The notes under the pieces were generated by a model. That model was not told where the DNA came from and made no database searches. It was given only the letters and a program-made list of their open reading frames with translations. Shown here piece after piece: positions 1 to 7,882 of a stretch of DNA of 64,000 nt; the first letter of the stretch is position 1, and every line of letters starts with the position of its first letter. The stretch is taken from contig CAPGDO010000008.1 in NCBI GenBank assembly GCA_948616985.1, positions 30,291-94,290 of the forward strand. Reading direction: 5' to 3'. This DNA comes from MGBC163016 sp910588905 (GTDB lineage: Bacteria; Actinomycetota; Coriobacteriia; Coriobacteriales; Eggerthellaceae). Made by a program: the position numbers and the translations under genes.

Positions 1-237
1 ATACAGCTCTCTTCTCTGGCTTTGCGAGAAGAGTGCATTGATGTCGCGCAACGGCCTCACCGCATCATCGATGAATATCCGCAGAACGATATCTTCTTTA
101 GCATGGTAATTCGCATAGAACGACTTACGCGAAAGGCATGCACGCTCACATATGTCTGATACAGAGATGGATCGATAGGGTTTTTCCTGGACGAGTTCCT
201 TGAACGCTCTCTCGATCGCCAGGCAGGAATCATTCAT
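1..237 (-). CDS. TetR/AcrR-family transcriptional regulator, N-terminal part (cut by window edge)
   Basis: The reverse strand reads open from an ATG at 237 to the first base of the window, 79 codons with no stop. The start has a GAGAGG ribosome binding site about 9 bases upstream. The protein begins MNDSCLAIERAF and shows the TetR helix-turn-helix pattern: YRSISVSDICERACLSRKSF followed by a tyrosine and AN-HAKEDI, where a DNA-binding HTH sits at about residues 25-48. The C-terminal ligand-binding half lies outside the window. TetR proteins normally repress a neighbouring gene and often themselves. The target cannot be seen here. Family assignment is fairly secure; ligand unknown. Confidence 0.75.
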   Translation of the reverse strand, partial: MNDSCLAIERAFKELVQEKPYRSISVSDICERACLSRKSFYANYHAKEDIVLRIFIDDAVRPLRDINALFSQSQRRELY

Positions 238-272
238 GGCACAGACCCTCTCATCGTTCATTGCATACGCTT

Positions 273-299
273 ATGGTAACAAATGCATTCGTGTACCAT
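273..299. promoter_or_regulatory. Candidate TetR operator dyad
   Basis: ATGGTA at 273-278 and TACCAT at 294-299 form an inverted repeat almost centred on a second palindrome, ATGCAT at 283-288. It lies about 36 bases upstream of the TetR start at 237, where an autorepression operator would be expected. The link to the regulator is inference. Confidence 0.4.
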
Positions 300-334
300 T
301 CGGAACGTCTTGGTCCCTGTATGCATGGTGCGAT

Positions 335-520
335 GGACCGAACACGTTCGACCCCTCCGTGGGAGGGTGTGCGGCGCACGGGGCTCTCTTGCTCACAGGT
401 TAAATCCGCCGCCTAACTTAAAGCCACTGCTGTCGCAGTGGGGTGAGGGTTGCAACCTGTGCATACCTGCGTGGTTCACTCGGGCGCAACGCATATTCGC
501 GCAAAGCGCAAAGCACCCGG
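335..520 (-). repeat. Composite hairpin repeat, copy 1 (degenerate, inverted orientation)
   Basis: This stretch fills most of the gene-free region 238-550. It contains, in the reverse orientation, parts also found at 59526-59908 and 61341-61705: a partial GTTCGACCCC arm (about 347-356), a GTGTGCGGCGCAC segment, a CCGCCGCCTAACTT segment, a hairpin CCACTGC (424-430)/GCAGTGG (435-441), a GCATACCTGC segment, and a GCGCAAC segment near 485. The hairpin stem differs from the CCGCTGC/GCAGCGG of other copies by a paired change. The order of parts is not the same as in the complete copies, so this copy looks rearranged. Confidence 0.6.
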
Positions 521-550
521 TGTCAGGAAGTAGAGTGACAAGGGATCGGG

Positions 551-982
551 TTACCGGCGCATGCGCTCGTGATATGCGCGTAAGGCAGCATCGAAGCTAC
601 CTACGGTGCGCTTGAAATGGATCTGATATCCTAGGCAGAAAACTCCCAGAGTCACCAAGAATATTGCAGCGAATGTGGCCCATGCCCCCACGTCGCTAAA
701 AGGAAACCACGCTCCCACCCACGCACAGAGCACCAGCACAGCAAACCCCGTCACGCCAAATCCCATGATGCGTACCGGATAAGCCAGTTGATGGATGATC
801 CTATCGGTAAACCAGAGTGCTTGTAGCAGAGCGAATGCTACTGCCGCCAAAAGCAGACTCAATGTCATGACCAACCCGTATTGAGGCCCGATGAACGCAA
901 TGGCCGTCACCGTCCCGACCGTCATGAACAAAGTGAACATCACACATGCGCCGAGCACGATCCTTTTCGCGAAACCGCTCAT
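551..982 (-). CDS. DUF3021-type four-helix membrane protein
   Basis: This 143-residue protein has four hydrophobic segments (about 8-30, 35-57, 72-93 and 100-122) and a short basic C-terminal tail. Length, topology and position match the DUF3021 family, which in many Gram-positive bacteria is encoded directly after a LytTR regulator. DUF3021 partners are thought to modulate the LytTR protein at the membrane. The ATG at 982 has an AAAGGACGGG ribosome binding site. It follows the LytTR gene by 15 bases, so the two are almost certainly co-transcribed. The molecular function is not established. Confidence 0.75.
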   Translation of the reverse strand: MSGFAKRIVLGACVMFTLFMTVGTVTAIAFIGPQYGLVMTLSLLLAAVAFALLQALWFTDRIIHQLAYPVRIMGFGVTGFAVLVLCAWVGAWFPFSDVGAWATFAAIFLVTLGVFCLGYQIHFKRTVGSFDAALRAYHERMRR

Positions 983-997
983 ATGCCCGTCCTTTCC

Positions 998-1435
998 CTA
1001 AAGTCCAATGCGCTTCTTGATGAGAGGTGCGAACTGGCGCGATGCGATGATGTGCTCACCGTTATCAAGTACCAGTTCGAGACGAGCGTTCAGATACGGT
1101 CTGATGCCGCTTACATGCGCAAGGTTCACCAGCACCTGGCGTGATACACGCACGAATTCCTCTCCAATAAGGCGGCTTTCGATATCTGCGAGCGTGACCG
1201 TTGACTCGTACACCTTTTCCTCTCCATAGAGGAACGTACGGCCGTCGACGGTCTCGATATACAGCACTTCACGCGCCCCCACGATATACAGAAAACCATC
1301 GATGGTCCCGGCGAGCCGCAGGTTCTCCATCTCTGCTGCTGCCATGATCCGCTGCACTCGCTCATCGATACGCGGGCACACCACGGTCACTTCAACATCT
1401 GCAGCGGCAGGATCTTCTTTCACGTTCAGTTTCAT
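998..1435 (-). CDS. LytTR-domain DNA-binding regulator
   Basis: The 145-residue protein carries a LytTR DNA-binding domain in its C-terminal two thirds (about 45-145), with the typical patterns VYESTVTLADIESRL, FVRVSRQVLVNLAHVSGI and LELVLDNGEHIIASRQFAP. It has no receiver domain, as usual for stand-alone LytTR regulators paired with DUF3021. An upstream in-frame TTG at 1453 is possible, but the ribosome binding site AGGAAGGA lies between the two, about 8 bases before the ATG at 1435, so the ATG is preferred. Paired 9-bp direct repeats at 1500-1530 suggest autoregulation. Such pairs often control a nearby transporter; none is adjacent on this side. Confidence 0.85.
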   Translation of the reverse strand: MKLNVKEDPAAADVEVTVVCPRIDERVQRIMAAAEMENLRLAGTIDGFLYIVGAREVLYIETVDGRTFLYGEEKVYESTVTLADIESRLIGEEFVRVSRQVLVNLAHVSGIRPYLNARLELVLDNGEHIIASRQFAPLIKKRIGL

Positions 1436-1499
1436 CCGCGTCCTTCCTCTCAACGAAGAGCATAGGGGTGGATAGAGCGACGCTCAAGACATCACGTGC

Positions 1500-1530
1500 G
1501 CAGTTGCACTCCAAGCGGACTCAGTTGCAC
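1500..1530 (-). promoter_or_regulatory. Candidate LytTR-binding direct repeats
   Basis: GCAGTTGCA-type repeats (CAGTTGCAC at 1501-1509 and 1522-1530) recur with a 21-bp period, leaving 12 bp between the nine-base boxes. LytTR regulators are known to bind two nine-base direct repeats with a GTT core separated by 12-13 bp. The pair lies about 65 bp upstream of the LytTR start. The rest of 1531-1689 shows no gene or clear signal. Confidence 0.5.
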
Positions 1531-1689
1531 GATTCTGACTTCAGAAGCACATCATCCAAAGAGTACAGGGGCGGTTCCCGCAACGCATGGAATGAGTTTT
1601 GGTCGCAAAGAACGCCGACTACCACGCATGTCCCCGACCGGCAGGATGAAGCACGAGCGATCTGGCCCTGTTACGCTCTTTAGGGTGCC

Positions 1690-1960
1690 ACACCGGGGGT
1701 GATCACGTTCGACCCTTACGGGGATAGCGCATTCTCCGGGTTGTGGCATGGGGTCGATCACGATCGACCCCTACGCGAAGACGTGTCAGATTGCCGTAGG
1801 GGCGGATCTCGATCAGCCCGGTGGTACACCCGGACGAACCCGGTACGTCAGGCCATCCGGCAATTGCCGCAATGAATATGTTGCGCGTGGTCTTCGCGCA
1901 ACGCATCCTCGCGCAAAGCGCAACGTATTGGGCGGATCATGGATCCGCCCAATACGTTGC
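1690..1960 (-). repeat. Composite hairpin repeat, copy 2 (inverted orientation)
   Basis: This copy fills most of the 600-base gap 1436-2041. It contains a degraded hairpin at 1696-1715, a perfect one with GGGGTCGATC (1750-1759) and GATCGACCCC (1762-1771), a third at about 1801-1819 with one mismatch, the GTTGCGCG (1880-1887)/CGCGCAAC (1895-1902) hairpin, and finally a 19-bp perfect stem at 1920-1938 and 1942-1960 with a three-base loop. In reverse orientation these align with the repeats at 59526-59908, 61341-61705 and 63815-63970, including the flanking words TTCATTGCGG and GCCTGACG. No coding potential with a convincing start was seen. Confidence 0.75.
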
Positions 1961-2041
1961 CTGTCAGCTCTCATTTTTAGACGCAGGGGTTGAGGAGGGG
2001 TGAAGTATCATGGACTGCATACGAAGAGAAAGGATGTTCCC

Positions 2042-2275
2042 ATGGAAAAGCCGATCCTCTATTACTGGGCACCGTGTGCCACCTGCTCCGTTGCGGTCAC
2101 CTACGCCCAAGACCATGGCATAGAGCTCGACCTTCGTGACGTTGAGGAAGTGCAGCCCTTCGAAGAGCTGACCGCTCTGGGCGGCAACGCTGACAACATC
2201 CCCTTCCTCTATGTAGAGGGTCAGCTGATCGAAGGGAACGACGCCGTTCTGGCGAAGCTGGCTGAACTAGCTTAA
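2042..2275 (+). CDS. Small glutaredoxin/thioredoxin-fold protein
   Basis: The 77-residue protein has the pattern ILYYWAPCATCS near its N-terminus, with a CxxC redox motif at C12-C15, and a NIPFLYV segment with the cis-proline typical of the thioredoxin fold, then a C-terminal helix. This size matches minimal glutaredoxins. It probably acts as a cytosolic thiol-disulfide exchange protein; the partner is unknown. The ATG at 2042 follows an AAAGGA site; the longer in-frame start at 2000 lacks one. It is a single gene after a repeat-filled gap and converges on the ABC permease gene. Confidence 0.7.
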   Translation: MEKPILYYWAPCATCSVAVTYAQDHGIELDLRDVEEVQPFEELTALGGNADNIPFLYVEGQLIEGNDAVLAKLAELA

Positions 2276-2278
2276 GCG

Positions 2279-2316
2279 GGCGCTCCTGCGCTCAGATGGC
2301 ATCTGAGCGCAGCGCC
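2279..2316. terminator. Convergent hairpin, possible bidirectional terminator
   Basis: TGCGCTCAGAT (2287-2297) pairs with ATCTGAGCGCA (2301-2311) across a GGC loop, extended by GGCGC/GCGCC outside it. It sits between two convergent genes and includes the stop region of the permease. No T-run follows on either strand, so it may act as an RNA 3' end barrier rather than a classical intrinsic terminator. Confidence 0.45.
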
Positions 2317-5279
2317 TCCACCACATTGTCTGCTTTGCACCGATGCATGCCATAGGCTACTGACACGCCCATGGCCAGGACCGTCATAGCCACAGCCAGC
2401 CCCACATAGCCCCAAGGCAGGTTGAACATGAGCCCCTCCATCGACTGGCCGATCACCGCATAGAGCAGATAGGATATCCCTGCCGATATCACCAACCCTG
2501 GGATCAGGCCTGCGATGCCGAAGCTCATGCATTCGTCCATGATCATGCGACGGAACTGGCGGTTCGAAAGCCCGATGGATCGCATGACGGCGAATTCGCG
2601 ACGACGCAGGATGAGCGAATTGGTCACCGTATTGAACACGTTGGCCATGGCGATGAGCGCCAGGATGACCGTGAACAGCAAGCAGAACACATTCACGATG
2701 GTGGCGAGCATCTGCGTGGTGTCCATCTCCGCGATGCGGTCATTGTAGGAACAGAACGCCATATCGTAAGGCACCTCATCATGGAAGTACGCCGTACCCC
2801 GCGTGTAGAGGTCTTCTGCCAACTGCTCATGATCGCCACCGGCCGCGTCGAACTGGCCTTCGAAGTAGGGAGCTTCCATCCCGAACCCTTGGGTAGCGGC
2901 CAATGACATGGGCATCACGAGCATCAATGACTCCCCTGCACTGCCCACCACAGTCGGAGGCTCATCGGCAAGGGCGCTTATCTCAAGACCGATGCTCACA
3001 TATTCGATATCCTCCATGGTAGGCTGTCGTTCGTAGACATCGTCATCTGCACGCGGAAATGAGGGAACGAAATCCCACGGCTCTCCATCGGTTGATGACC
3101 CTCCGCTTACCGTCCCTCCTTCATAGATGCCCAGCAGCGCAGGATAGCGACCCTCATACACCGCTCCGCCGATGGCCTCCACCGTGCCGGTGTTCTGCAG
3201 AGTCGTGAGCAGCTGATAGGTGGAACCATCATTGCCATAGGCCTTGGAGACACCTACGGCCCGGGGATGGGCCTCATCGTGATAGATGCTCGGGTCACCA
3301 CCAAGCTCACGCACATAGGCATCGAAGGCGGCATCATCCACATATTCCACGCGCGCAATGGCTACGCAGTCACCGTCCTGCATAGGGCCACCCAAGCTAT
3401 TCTCCGAAGCAGAGAAGGCGCTCCCCGCCATCTCCCGAGGCAAGACCATCGGAAGGCCGTCTGAGAGCGTCCACCCCTTCGGCTCGGCTTCTGGGGTCTC
3501 GCTGAGGTAGTCGTAAACCCCCTTGAATGCCTGGGCCTCCGAAGCGAACTGCTCATTGCGTACCTGCAGGAGCTCCTCAGCGGTGATCGGCTCGTCAAAG
3601 GGTTCCTCGTAGGAGGCTGCTTGCGTTGACATGAACTGCGCTGAAACGGATACATCACCTGCGGTGACATAACCACCTGTCACCGTGTTCACCAGCGAAC
3701 CCAAGAACGTATTGAGCGAACCTGCTGTCATGAGCAGAACGATCGCCAAGGCAAGGGATACCGCGGCTGTTCTGCCTTTCACCGCACCGCGCTTGCGATT
3801 CATCTTCGCCAACTTGCCGCCCACGCCGAACAGGCGTCCAGCGATACCGCTTGCACGCCAAAGCCTGCGTCCGTTGGTCGTCTTGGCCGCCAGCTTCTCC
3901 CCACGCTTCGATACCCGAGAACCATGGGCGCTCTTGAGCGAATCCATGATGGTCATCGTACTTGCCCGCCGCGCAGGGATCCACACTGACAAGAACACCG
4001 TCATCAGCGTGAGCGCGACCGCGATGAGCACCACGACGGGACTGATGGCAAGCTTGAAGGGAACGACCCCATTGCCCGCTATCTGTGAGATGGCAGGGCC
4101 CAAGATGGCGAATGTGGCCGCACATCCGCCGATGCCGATGATGACACCCAGCGGGATGCCGATGATGGCAACGCACAACGCCTCCAGGATGACCGCCCGA
4201 CGGAGCTGCTTGCGGGTAGCGCCCACCGATGAGAGCAACCCGAACTGGCTTGTCCGCTCAGCCACCGATATAGCGAAGGCGTTGAAGATGAGCGAGACGC
4301 AAGCCAGGATGATCACCGCTGAGAGCACGATGATGAGCCCGTAGAACGTAGTCCAGAGCGATGTGTCGCTGCTGATGCCCATGAAGCGCAAGAGAGCGGA
4401 ATGCAATTCGATGTGATCATCTGGGAACAGTGCTTGGGCCTTCTCCTTGACTTCCTTGGAATCCTGCACATCATCCATCACGAGGAAGACATCAGCGTAG
4501 CTGGTATCCGCAGGAGCACCATAGGTGAGCGCCACCATCCCCGTGCCCGCATACAGCGCATAGCCCACGTGATCATAAAAGCCCACAACGGTATAGGTCT
4601 GCTCGTGCAGATCAACGAGCTCCTCATTGAAGGTTGAGCCATCGACCTCCGCGTCCAGATATCCGATGGAGGAATTGAGCGGGGTGCCCGCTACGATATC
4701 AACCTCGTTGTCACCAACGGACTCTACCCCAAGCCTTACCTCGCCATGGGTCATGACCGAGGATTCTTCCCCTTCCACAGGCACGGCCACCCGCCGTCCT
4801 ACGTTGAAGGTCAGCTCATCTCCAACGGCGAGCCCTTCTCTGGTCTTCCATCCCTCGAAGAGGAGTATCTCATGATCATCCTCAGGAAGCCTGCCCTCGC
4901 TTGCGTGAATGCCAAGCACCGTTTCCATGTTCCCCTCACCTGAGAGGATCGTCTGATAGCGTCCAAGGCGGTCTTGCTGCTGAGGAGCGAGCTCGGCGAA
5001 CCCCACATCATGCAAGACCGAGGTGTCCGTGATAGTGGGATCGCCTTGGGCGGTCGCAAGGTCAGCAGCAAACGTGTCGCTATCCTCAGAGGCTACCTTC
5101 GCCATCCATGTACCGCTGGTTGCCGCTTCCGTGCGATAGAGGAAATCCGTAAGCGAGGTATAGGTGGTCATCACCGCCATGAGGAGCGCCGCCGCAAGGG
5201 CGACCCCGATGATGGTCACGAATGTGCGCACGCGGTTCGCACGCAGGGATTTGATCGTGAAGTTCGTCGTGGCATTCAT
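2292..5279 (-). CDS. FtsX/MacB-type ABC transporter permease (995 aa)
   Basis: The protein starts with a membrane segment (about 18-40), followed by an extracytoplasmic domain of some 240 residues, three membrane segments (about 315-430), a cytosolic basic linker, another membrane segment, a second large external domain and three C-terminal segments (about 865-985). This is the duplicated FtsX layout of large Gram-positive exporters. The segments ASVGATRKQLRRAV and RSIGLSNRQFRRMI are the conserved coupling loops. The start overlaps the ATPase stop (ATGA), so both subunits are translationally coupled. Upstream lie a response regulator and a sensor kinase, which suggests stress- or antibiotic-induced expression. 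The substrate could be a peptide, lipid or lipoprotein; it cannot be read from the sequence. Confidence 0.88.
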   Translation of the reverse strand: MNATTNFTIKSLRANRVRTFVTIIGVALAAALLMAVMTTYTSLTDFLYRTEAATSGTWMAKVASEDSDTFAADLATAQGDPTITDTSVLHDVGFAELAPQQQDRLGRYQTILSGEGNMETVLGIHASEGRLPEDDHEILLFEGWKTREGLAVGDELTFNVGRRVAVPVEGEESSVMTHGEVRLGVESVGDNEVDIVAGTPLNSSIGYLDAEVDGSTFNEELVDLHEQTYTVVGFYDHVGYALYAGTGMVALTYGAPADTSYADVFLVMDDVQDSKEVKEKAQALFPDDHIELHSALLRFMGISSDTSLWTTFYGLIIVLSAVIILACVSLIFNAFAISVAERTSQFGLLSSVGATRKQLRRAVILEALCVAIIGIPLGVIIGIGGCAATFAILGPAISQIAGNGVVPFKLAISPVVVLIAVALTLMTVFLSVWIPARRASTMTIMDSLKSAHGSRVSKRGEKLAAKTTNGRRLWRASGIAGRLFGVGGKLAKMNRKRGAVKGRTAAVSLALAIVLLMTAGSLNTFLGSLVNTVTGGYVTAGDVSVSAQFMSTQAASYEEPFDEPITAEELLQVRNEQFASEAQAFKGVYDYLSETPEAEPKGWTLSDGLPMVLPREMAGSAFSASENSLGGPMQDGDCVAIARVEYVDDAAFDAYVRELGGDPSIYHDEAHPRAVGVSKAYGNDGSTYQLLTTLQNTGTVEAIGGAVYEGRYPALLGIYEGGTVSGGSSTDGEPWDFVPSFPRADDDVYERQPTMEDIEYVSIGLEISALADEPPTVVGSAGESLMLVMPMSLAATQGFGMEAPYFEGQFDAAGGDHEQLAEDLYTRGTAYFHDEVPYDMAFCSYNDRIAEMDTTQMLATIVNVFCLLFTVILALIAMANVFNTVTNSLILRRREFAVMRSIGLSNRQFRRMIMDECMSFGIAGLIPGLVISAGISYLLYAVIGQSMEGLMFNLPWGYVGLAVAMTVLAMGVSVAYGMHRCKADNVVEALRSDAI

Positions 5280-5959
5280 CGACGGATCCTCTCGTCCCGT
5301 ACGACGCGTCCGTCTTCGATGGCGATGATCCTGTCGGCCGCCAGAGCGATCTCCTCATCGTGGGTGATCACGATCATCGTCTGTCCGAGCTCTTTGTTGG
5401 AATCACGGAGCAGTTGCATGATCTGGCAGCTGTTATGCGTATCCAGGTTGCCCGTTGGCTCGTCAGCCAGCACGACCGCGGGTGCGTTCATGAGCGCACG
5501 GCCGATGGCCACCCGTTGTTGCTGGCCGCCGGAAAGCTGACGTGGCAGGTGCCCCTCCCGGCCGCGAAGGGCAAGGCGGTCAAGGAGCGCATCGAGCCGG
5601 TCTGTGTTGATCGTGCGCCCATCCAGTGCCACAGGAAGCGTCATGTTCTCCACCACGTTGAGCACGGGAACCAGGTTGTAGAACTGATAGACCAGCCCCA
5701 CCTCACGACGGCGGAACACCGCAAGCTCTTCATCAGAGCGCGAATAGACATCCACCCCGTTGAGGAGCACATTGCCTGACGTAGGCCGGTCCACCCCGCC
5801 GATCAGATGCAGCAACGTTGACTTGCCCGAACCCGACGATCCGATGATGGCAACGAACTCGCCTTCTTCGATGCAGAACGAGACGTCATCCAGCGCCCGC
5901 GTGGCCGTCTCTCCCTCACCGTATATCTTCGTCAGGTGGCTTACGCTCAAGATCTCCAT
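5276..5959 (-). CDS. ABC transporter ATP-binding protein, LolD/MacB-type
   Basis: This 227-residue ATPase has Walker A GSSGSGKS at 40-47, signature LSGGQQQRVAIGRAL, Walker B VVLADEPTGNLD and H-loop VITHDEEIA, all intact. The NLD after Walker B is typical of the LolD/FtsE/MacB branch that works with FtsX-like permeases. It powers the permease encoded immediately downstream with overlapping stop and start. The ATG at 5959 follows an AAAGGGCAGG sequence; an upstream in-frame ATG at 5977 lacks a ribosome binding site. It is about 167 bases downstream of the kinase gene, so it may be in the same operon or have its own promoter controlled by the response regulator. Confidence 0.92.
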   Translation of the reverse strand: MEILSVSHLTKIYGEGETATRALDDVSFCIEEGEFVAIIGSSGSGKSTLLHLIGGVDRPTSGNVLLNGVDVYSRSDEELAVFRRREVGLVYQFYNLVPVLNVVENMTLPVALDGRTINTDRLDALLDRLALRGREGHLPRQLSGGQQQRVAIGRALMNAPAVVLADEPTGNLDTHNSCQIMQLLRDSNKELGQTMIVITHDEEIALAADRIIAIEDGRVVRDERIRR

Positions 5960-6073
5960 GACCTGCCCTTTCCCCATTCAGTCCAGCACTGGATACCAGA
6001 ATGGGACATCCATCTCACCTGCCCCTAACGCATGGATTACATAACCGTAATGAAGAGCACCCCCTTCGCCATG

Positions 6074-6145
6074 GCTTTCGTGCCTTGGGCCACAGGCTTC
6101 ACGCCTTGAGCCACGGGCTTCGTGCTTCACACCACGAGCTTCGGG
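6074..6145. repeat. Three-unit tandem repeat of about 21 bp at the kinase 3' end
   Basis: The pattern GCTTCxxGCCTTGxGCCAC recurs with a 21-22 base period from 6074, and a fourth partial unit runs into the last codons of the kinase gene. Read on the reverse strand past the TGA it would encode a repeated K-P-V-A-Q-G-x heptad. It looks like a local duplication at the gene end. Confidence 0.6.
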
Positions 6146-7128
6146 AATGCGATGGCGAACCGTGCGCCTGCTTCTGGGTCATTCGCCACGCGGATCGTAC
6201 CGCCCTGAGCGGAGATGAGCGCTTGGGCCAAAGAGAGCCCGATCCCGAACCCACCCGCCTCAGCTGCCTTCTCGTCTTCGCGCCCGCGATAGAACCGATC
6301 GAATACATGGGGCAGATCCGTGGAGGAGATGCCTGGACCGGTATCCGCTATCTCGATGGTGGTGGCTAGGACATCCTCGCGCGCAGACACCGTGATCATC
6401 CCGCCGGGAGGGGTATGCTCCATGCAATTCTTCACGATGTTCTCCAGCGCCTCTGCCGTCCAAAGCGCATCGCCCGCGAAGGAGGCCTCCTCTTCAAGGT
6501 TGGCGTGCAACGTGATGTCATGGAGATCTAGAGCCAGCTCAAGGGGAGCAAGGGCGCGTTTCACCACGTCTGCGCAAAGGACCTGCTTGCGCTCAACATG
6601 GATAGCCCCTGCATCGATCTTCGCCATCTTGAGCAGCGTCGTCACCAGCCAAGAGACCCGCTCTATCATCCCCTCCAGCTTGCGCACCATCCGCTTGCGC
6701 TCCTGGGGATCCTCGGCCCGCTCCACTGATGGGAGCATGAGCGTGATGGCCGTGAGCGGCGTGCGGATCTGATGCGACACGTCCGCCAGCGTATCGGCCA
6801 GCCCATTGCGCTCGGCTGCAAGCTGTTCGCTCGTGCGGGTGAGCCGTGCGACCATCTTCTCCAGCTCATTGGAGAGGATGGCAACATCGCCCTCATGGCT
6901 ATTGGAGAAGCTGATGCGGCGACCGTTATGGAGCACTTCATCTATCTCTGCTGCAAGGCGCTTGATCTGGGCGTGACGGTAGAGCGATACAGCCAAGAAG
7001 AGCCCGAGAGAGCCTGCGCCGACAATGACCACCCACGCTTTCGCTTCGGCAGGAGCAGTCCAGGCTACGAACGCTGTGAGCAGGACGAAGAGAGCCGATT
7101 GTTTGACCAACGTAGCCGAAGAGCCCAT
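6127..7128 (-). CDS. Two-component sensor histidine kinase
   Basis: The 333-residue kinase has two closely spaced membrane helices (about 8-24 and 31-50) with almost no external loop, a HAMP-like linker, a HisKA domain with phosphoacceptor H119 in DVSHQIRTPLT, and a HATPase domain with N-box NIVKNCMEHT, G1 DTGPGIS and G2 GFGIGLSLA. The lack of an external sensor loop is typical of intramembrane-sensing kinases that monitor an ABC transporter. Its start is one base after the response-regulator stop. The downstream ABC exporter is the probable target and perhaps the co-sensor. Signal unknown. Confidence 0.92.
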   Translation of the reverse strand: MGSSATLVKQSALFVLLTAFVAWTAPAEAKAWVVIVGAGSLGLFLAVSLYRHAQIKRLAAEIDEVLHNGRRISFSNSHEGDVAILSNELEKMVARLTRTSEQLAAERNGLADTLADVSHQIRTPLTAITLMLPSVERAEDPQERKRMVRKLEGMIERVSWLVTTLLKMAKIDAGAIHVERKQVLCADVVKRALAPLELALDLHDITLHANLEEEASFAGDALWTAEALENIVKNCMEHTPPGGMITVSAREDVLATTIEIADTGPGISSTDLPHVFDRFYRGREDEKAAEAGGFGIGLSLAQALISAQGGTIRVANDPEAGARFAIAFPKLVV

Positions 7129-7129
7129 G

Positions 7130-7801
7130 CTATTCGCTCACCTTGTAACCAAGGCCGCGCACCGTGATGAGGAGCTCGGGGGCAGAGGGGTCATCTTCCA
7201 CCTTCTCCCGCAACCGCTTGACATAGACATTGAGCGCATTGTCTGAGACATATTCGCCCGCTGTATCCCAGATAGCATCCCGAAGGAGCTCCCGGGTGAC
7301 GAGCTTGCCCTTATGGCGCAAAAAATAGAGGAGCAGCCGGTATTCCAGGGCCGAGAGGTAAAGCTCCTTGCCCGCTTTCGTCACCAACCCCGAAGAAGGA
7401 TCCACCTTCACATCCCCTGCCATCAAGATGCTCTCAGCGGGAGCATTCCGCCGCAATGCGCTTCGGATGCGCGAGACCAGCTCTCGGGCACGGAAGGGCT
7501 TGGCGATGTAATCAACGGCGCCCATATCAAGACCTGCCACGGTGGAATACTCATCATCTGAAGCCGTGAGGAAGATCACGGGCATATCGGGCGCAGCCTC
7601 CCGCGCAGCGGCGCACACGGCAAAGCCATTCCCTTGGGAGAGCGTGATATCCAGAAGCGCGATGTCGAAGGCCTGCTCTGCCAGAGCCGCGCAGGCTGCA
7701 TCTTGGGTAGAGCAAGCGCGAACGGCGAAGCCTTCGCTTTCGAGCAGATCGGTGAGCGCGCTCACGATGGAGGCATCGTCTTCGACCAAGAGGATGTGCA
7801 T
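7130..7801 (-). CDS. OmpR/PhoB-family response regulator
   Basis: The 223-residue protein has a receiver domain with acidic pocket D8/D9, phosphoacceptor D51 in ALLDITL and K101 in IAKPFRA, followed by a winged-helix DNA-binding domain (about 125-222) ending in LITVRGLGYKV. It starts at an ATG with the strong site AGGAAGGAGTGCC. It is the first gene of the regulator-kinase pair and probably activates the ABC exporter genes downstream. No direct-repeat operator could be assigned with confidence. Confidence 0.93.
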   Translation of the reverse strand: MHILLVEDDASIVSALTDLLESEGFAVRACSTQDAACAALAEQAFDIALLDITLSQGNGFAVCAAAREAAPDMPVIFLTASDDEYSTVAGLDMGAVDYIAKPFRARELVSRIRSALRRNAPAESILMAGDVKVDPSSGLVTKAGKELYLSALEYRLLLYFLRHKGKLVTRELLRDAIWDTAGEYVSDNALNVYVKRLREKVEDDPSAPELLITVRGLGYKVSE

Positions 7802-7882
7802 GGCACTCCTTCCTAACGTGGATATGCGAGGGGCGGCAGCCCTGGAACTAGCGGGGCACGCCGGACATTCGTTGCGCTCAGC

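Noticed and set aside
1468..2003. Small frames of 60-80 codons in the 1.4-2 kb gap
   Set aside because: They run through the composite hairpin repeat, overlap on both strands and have no ribosome binding sites.
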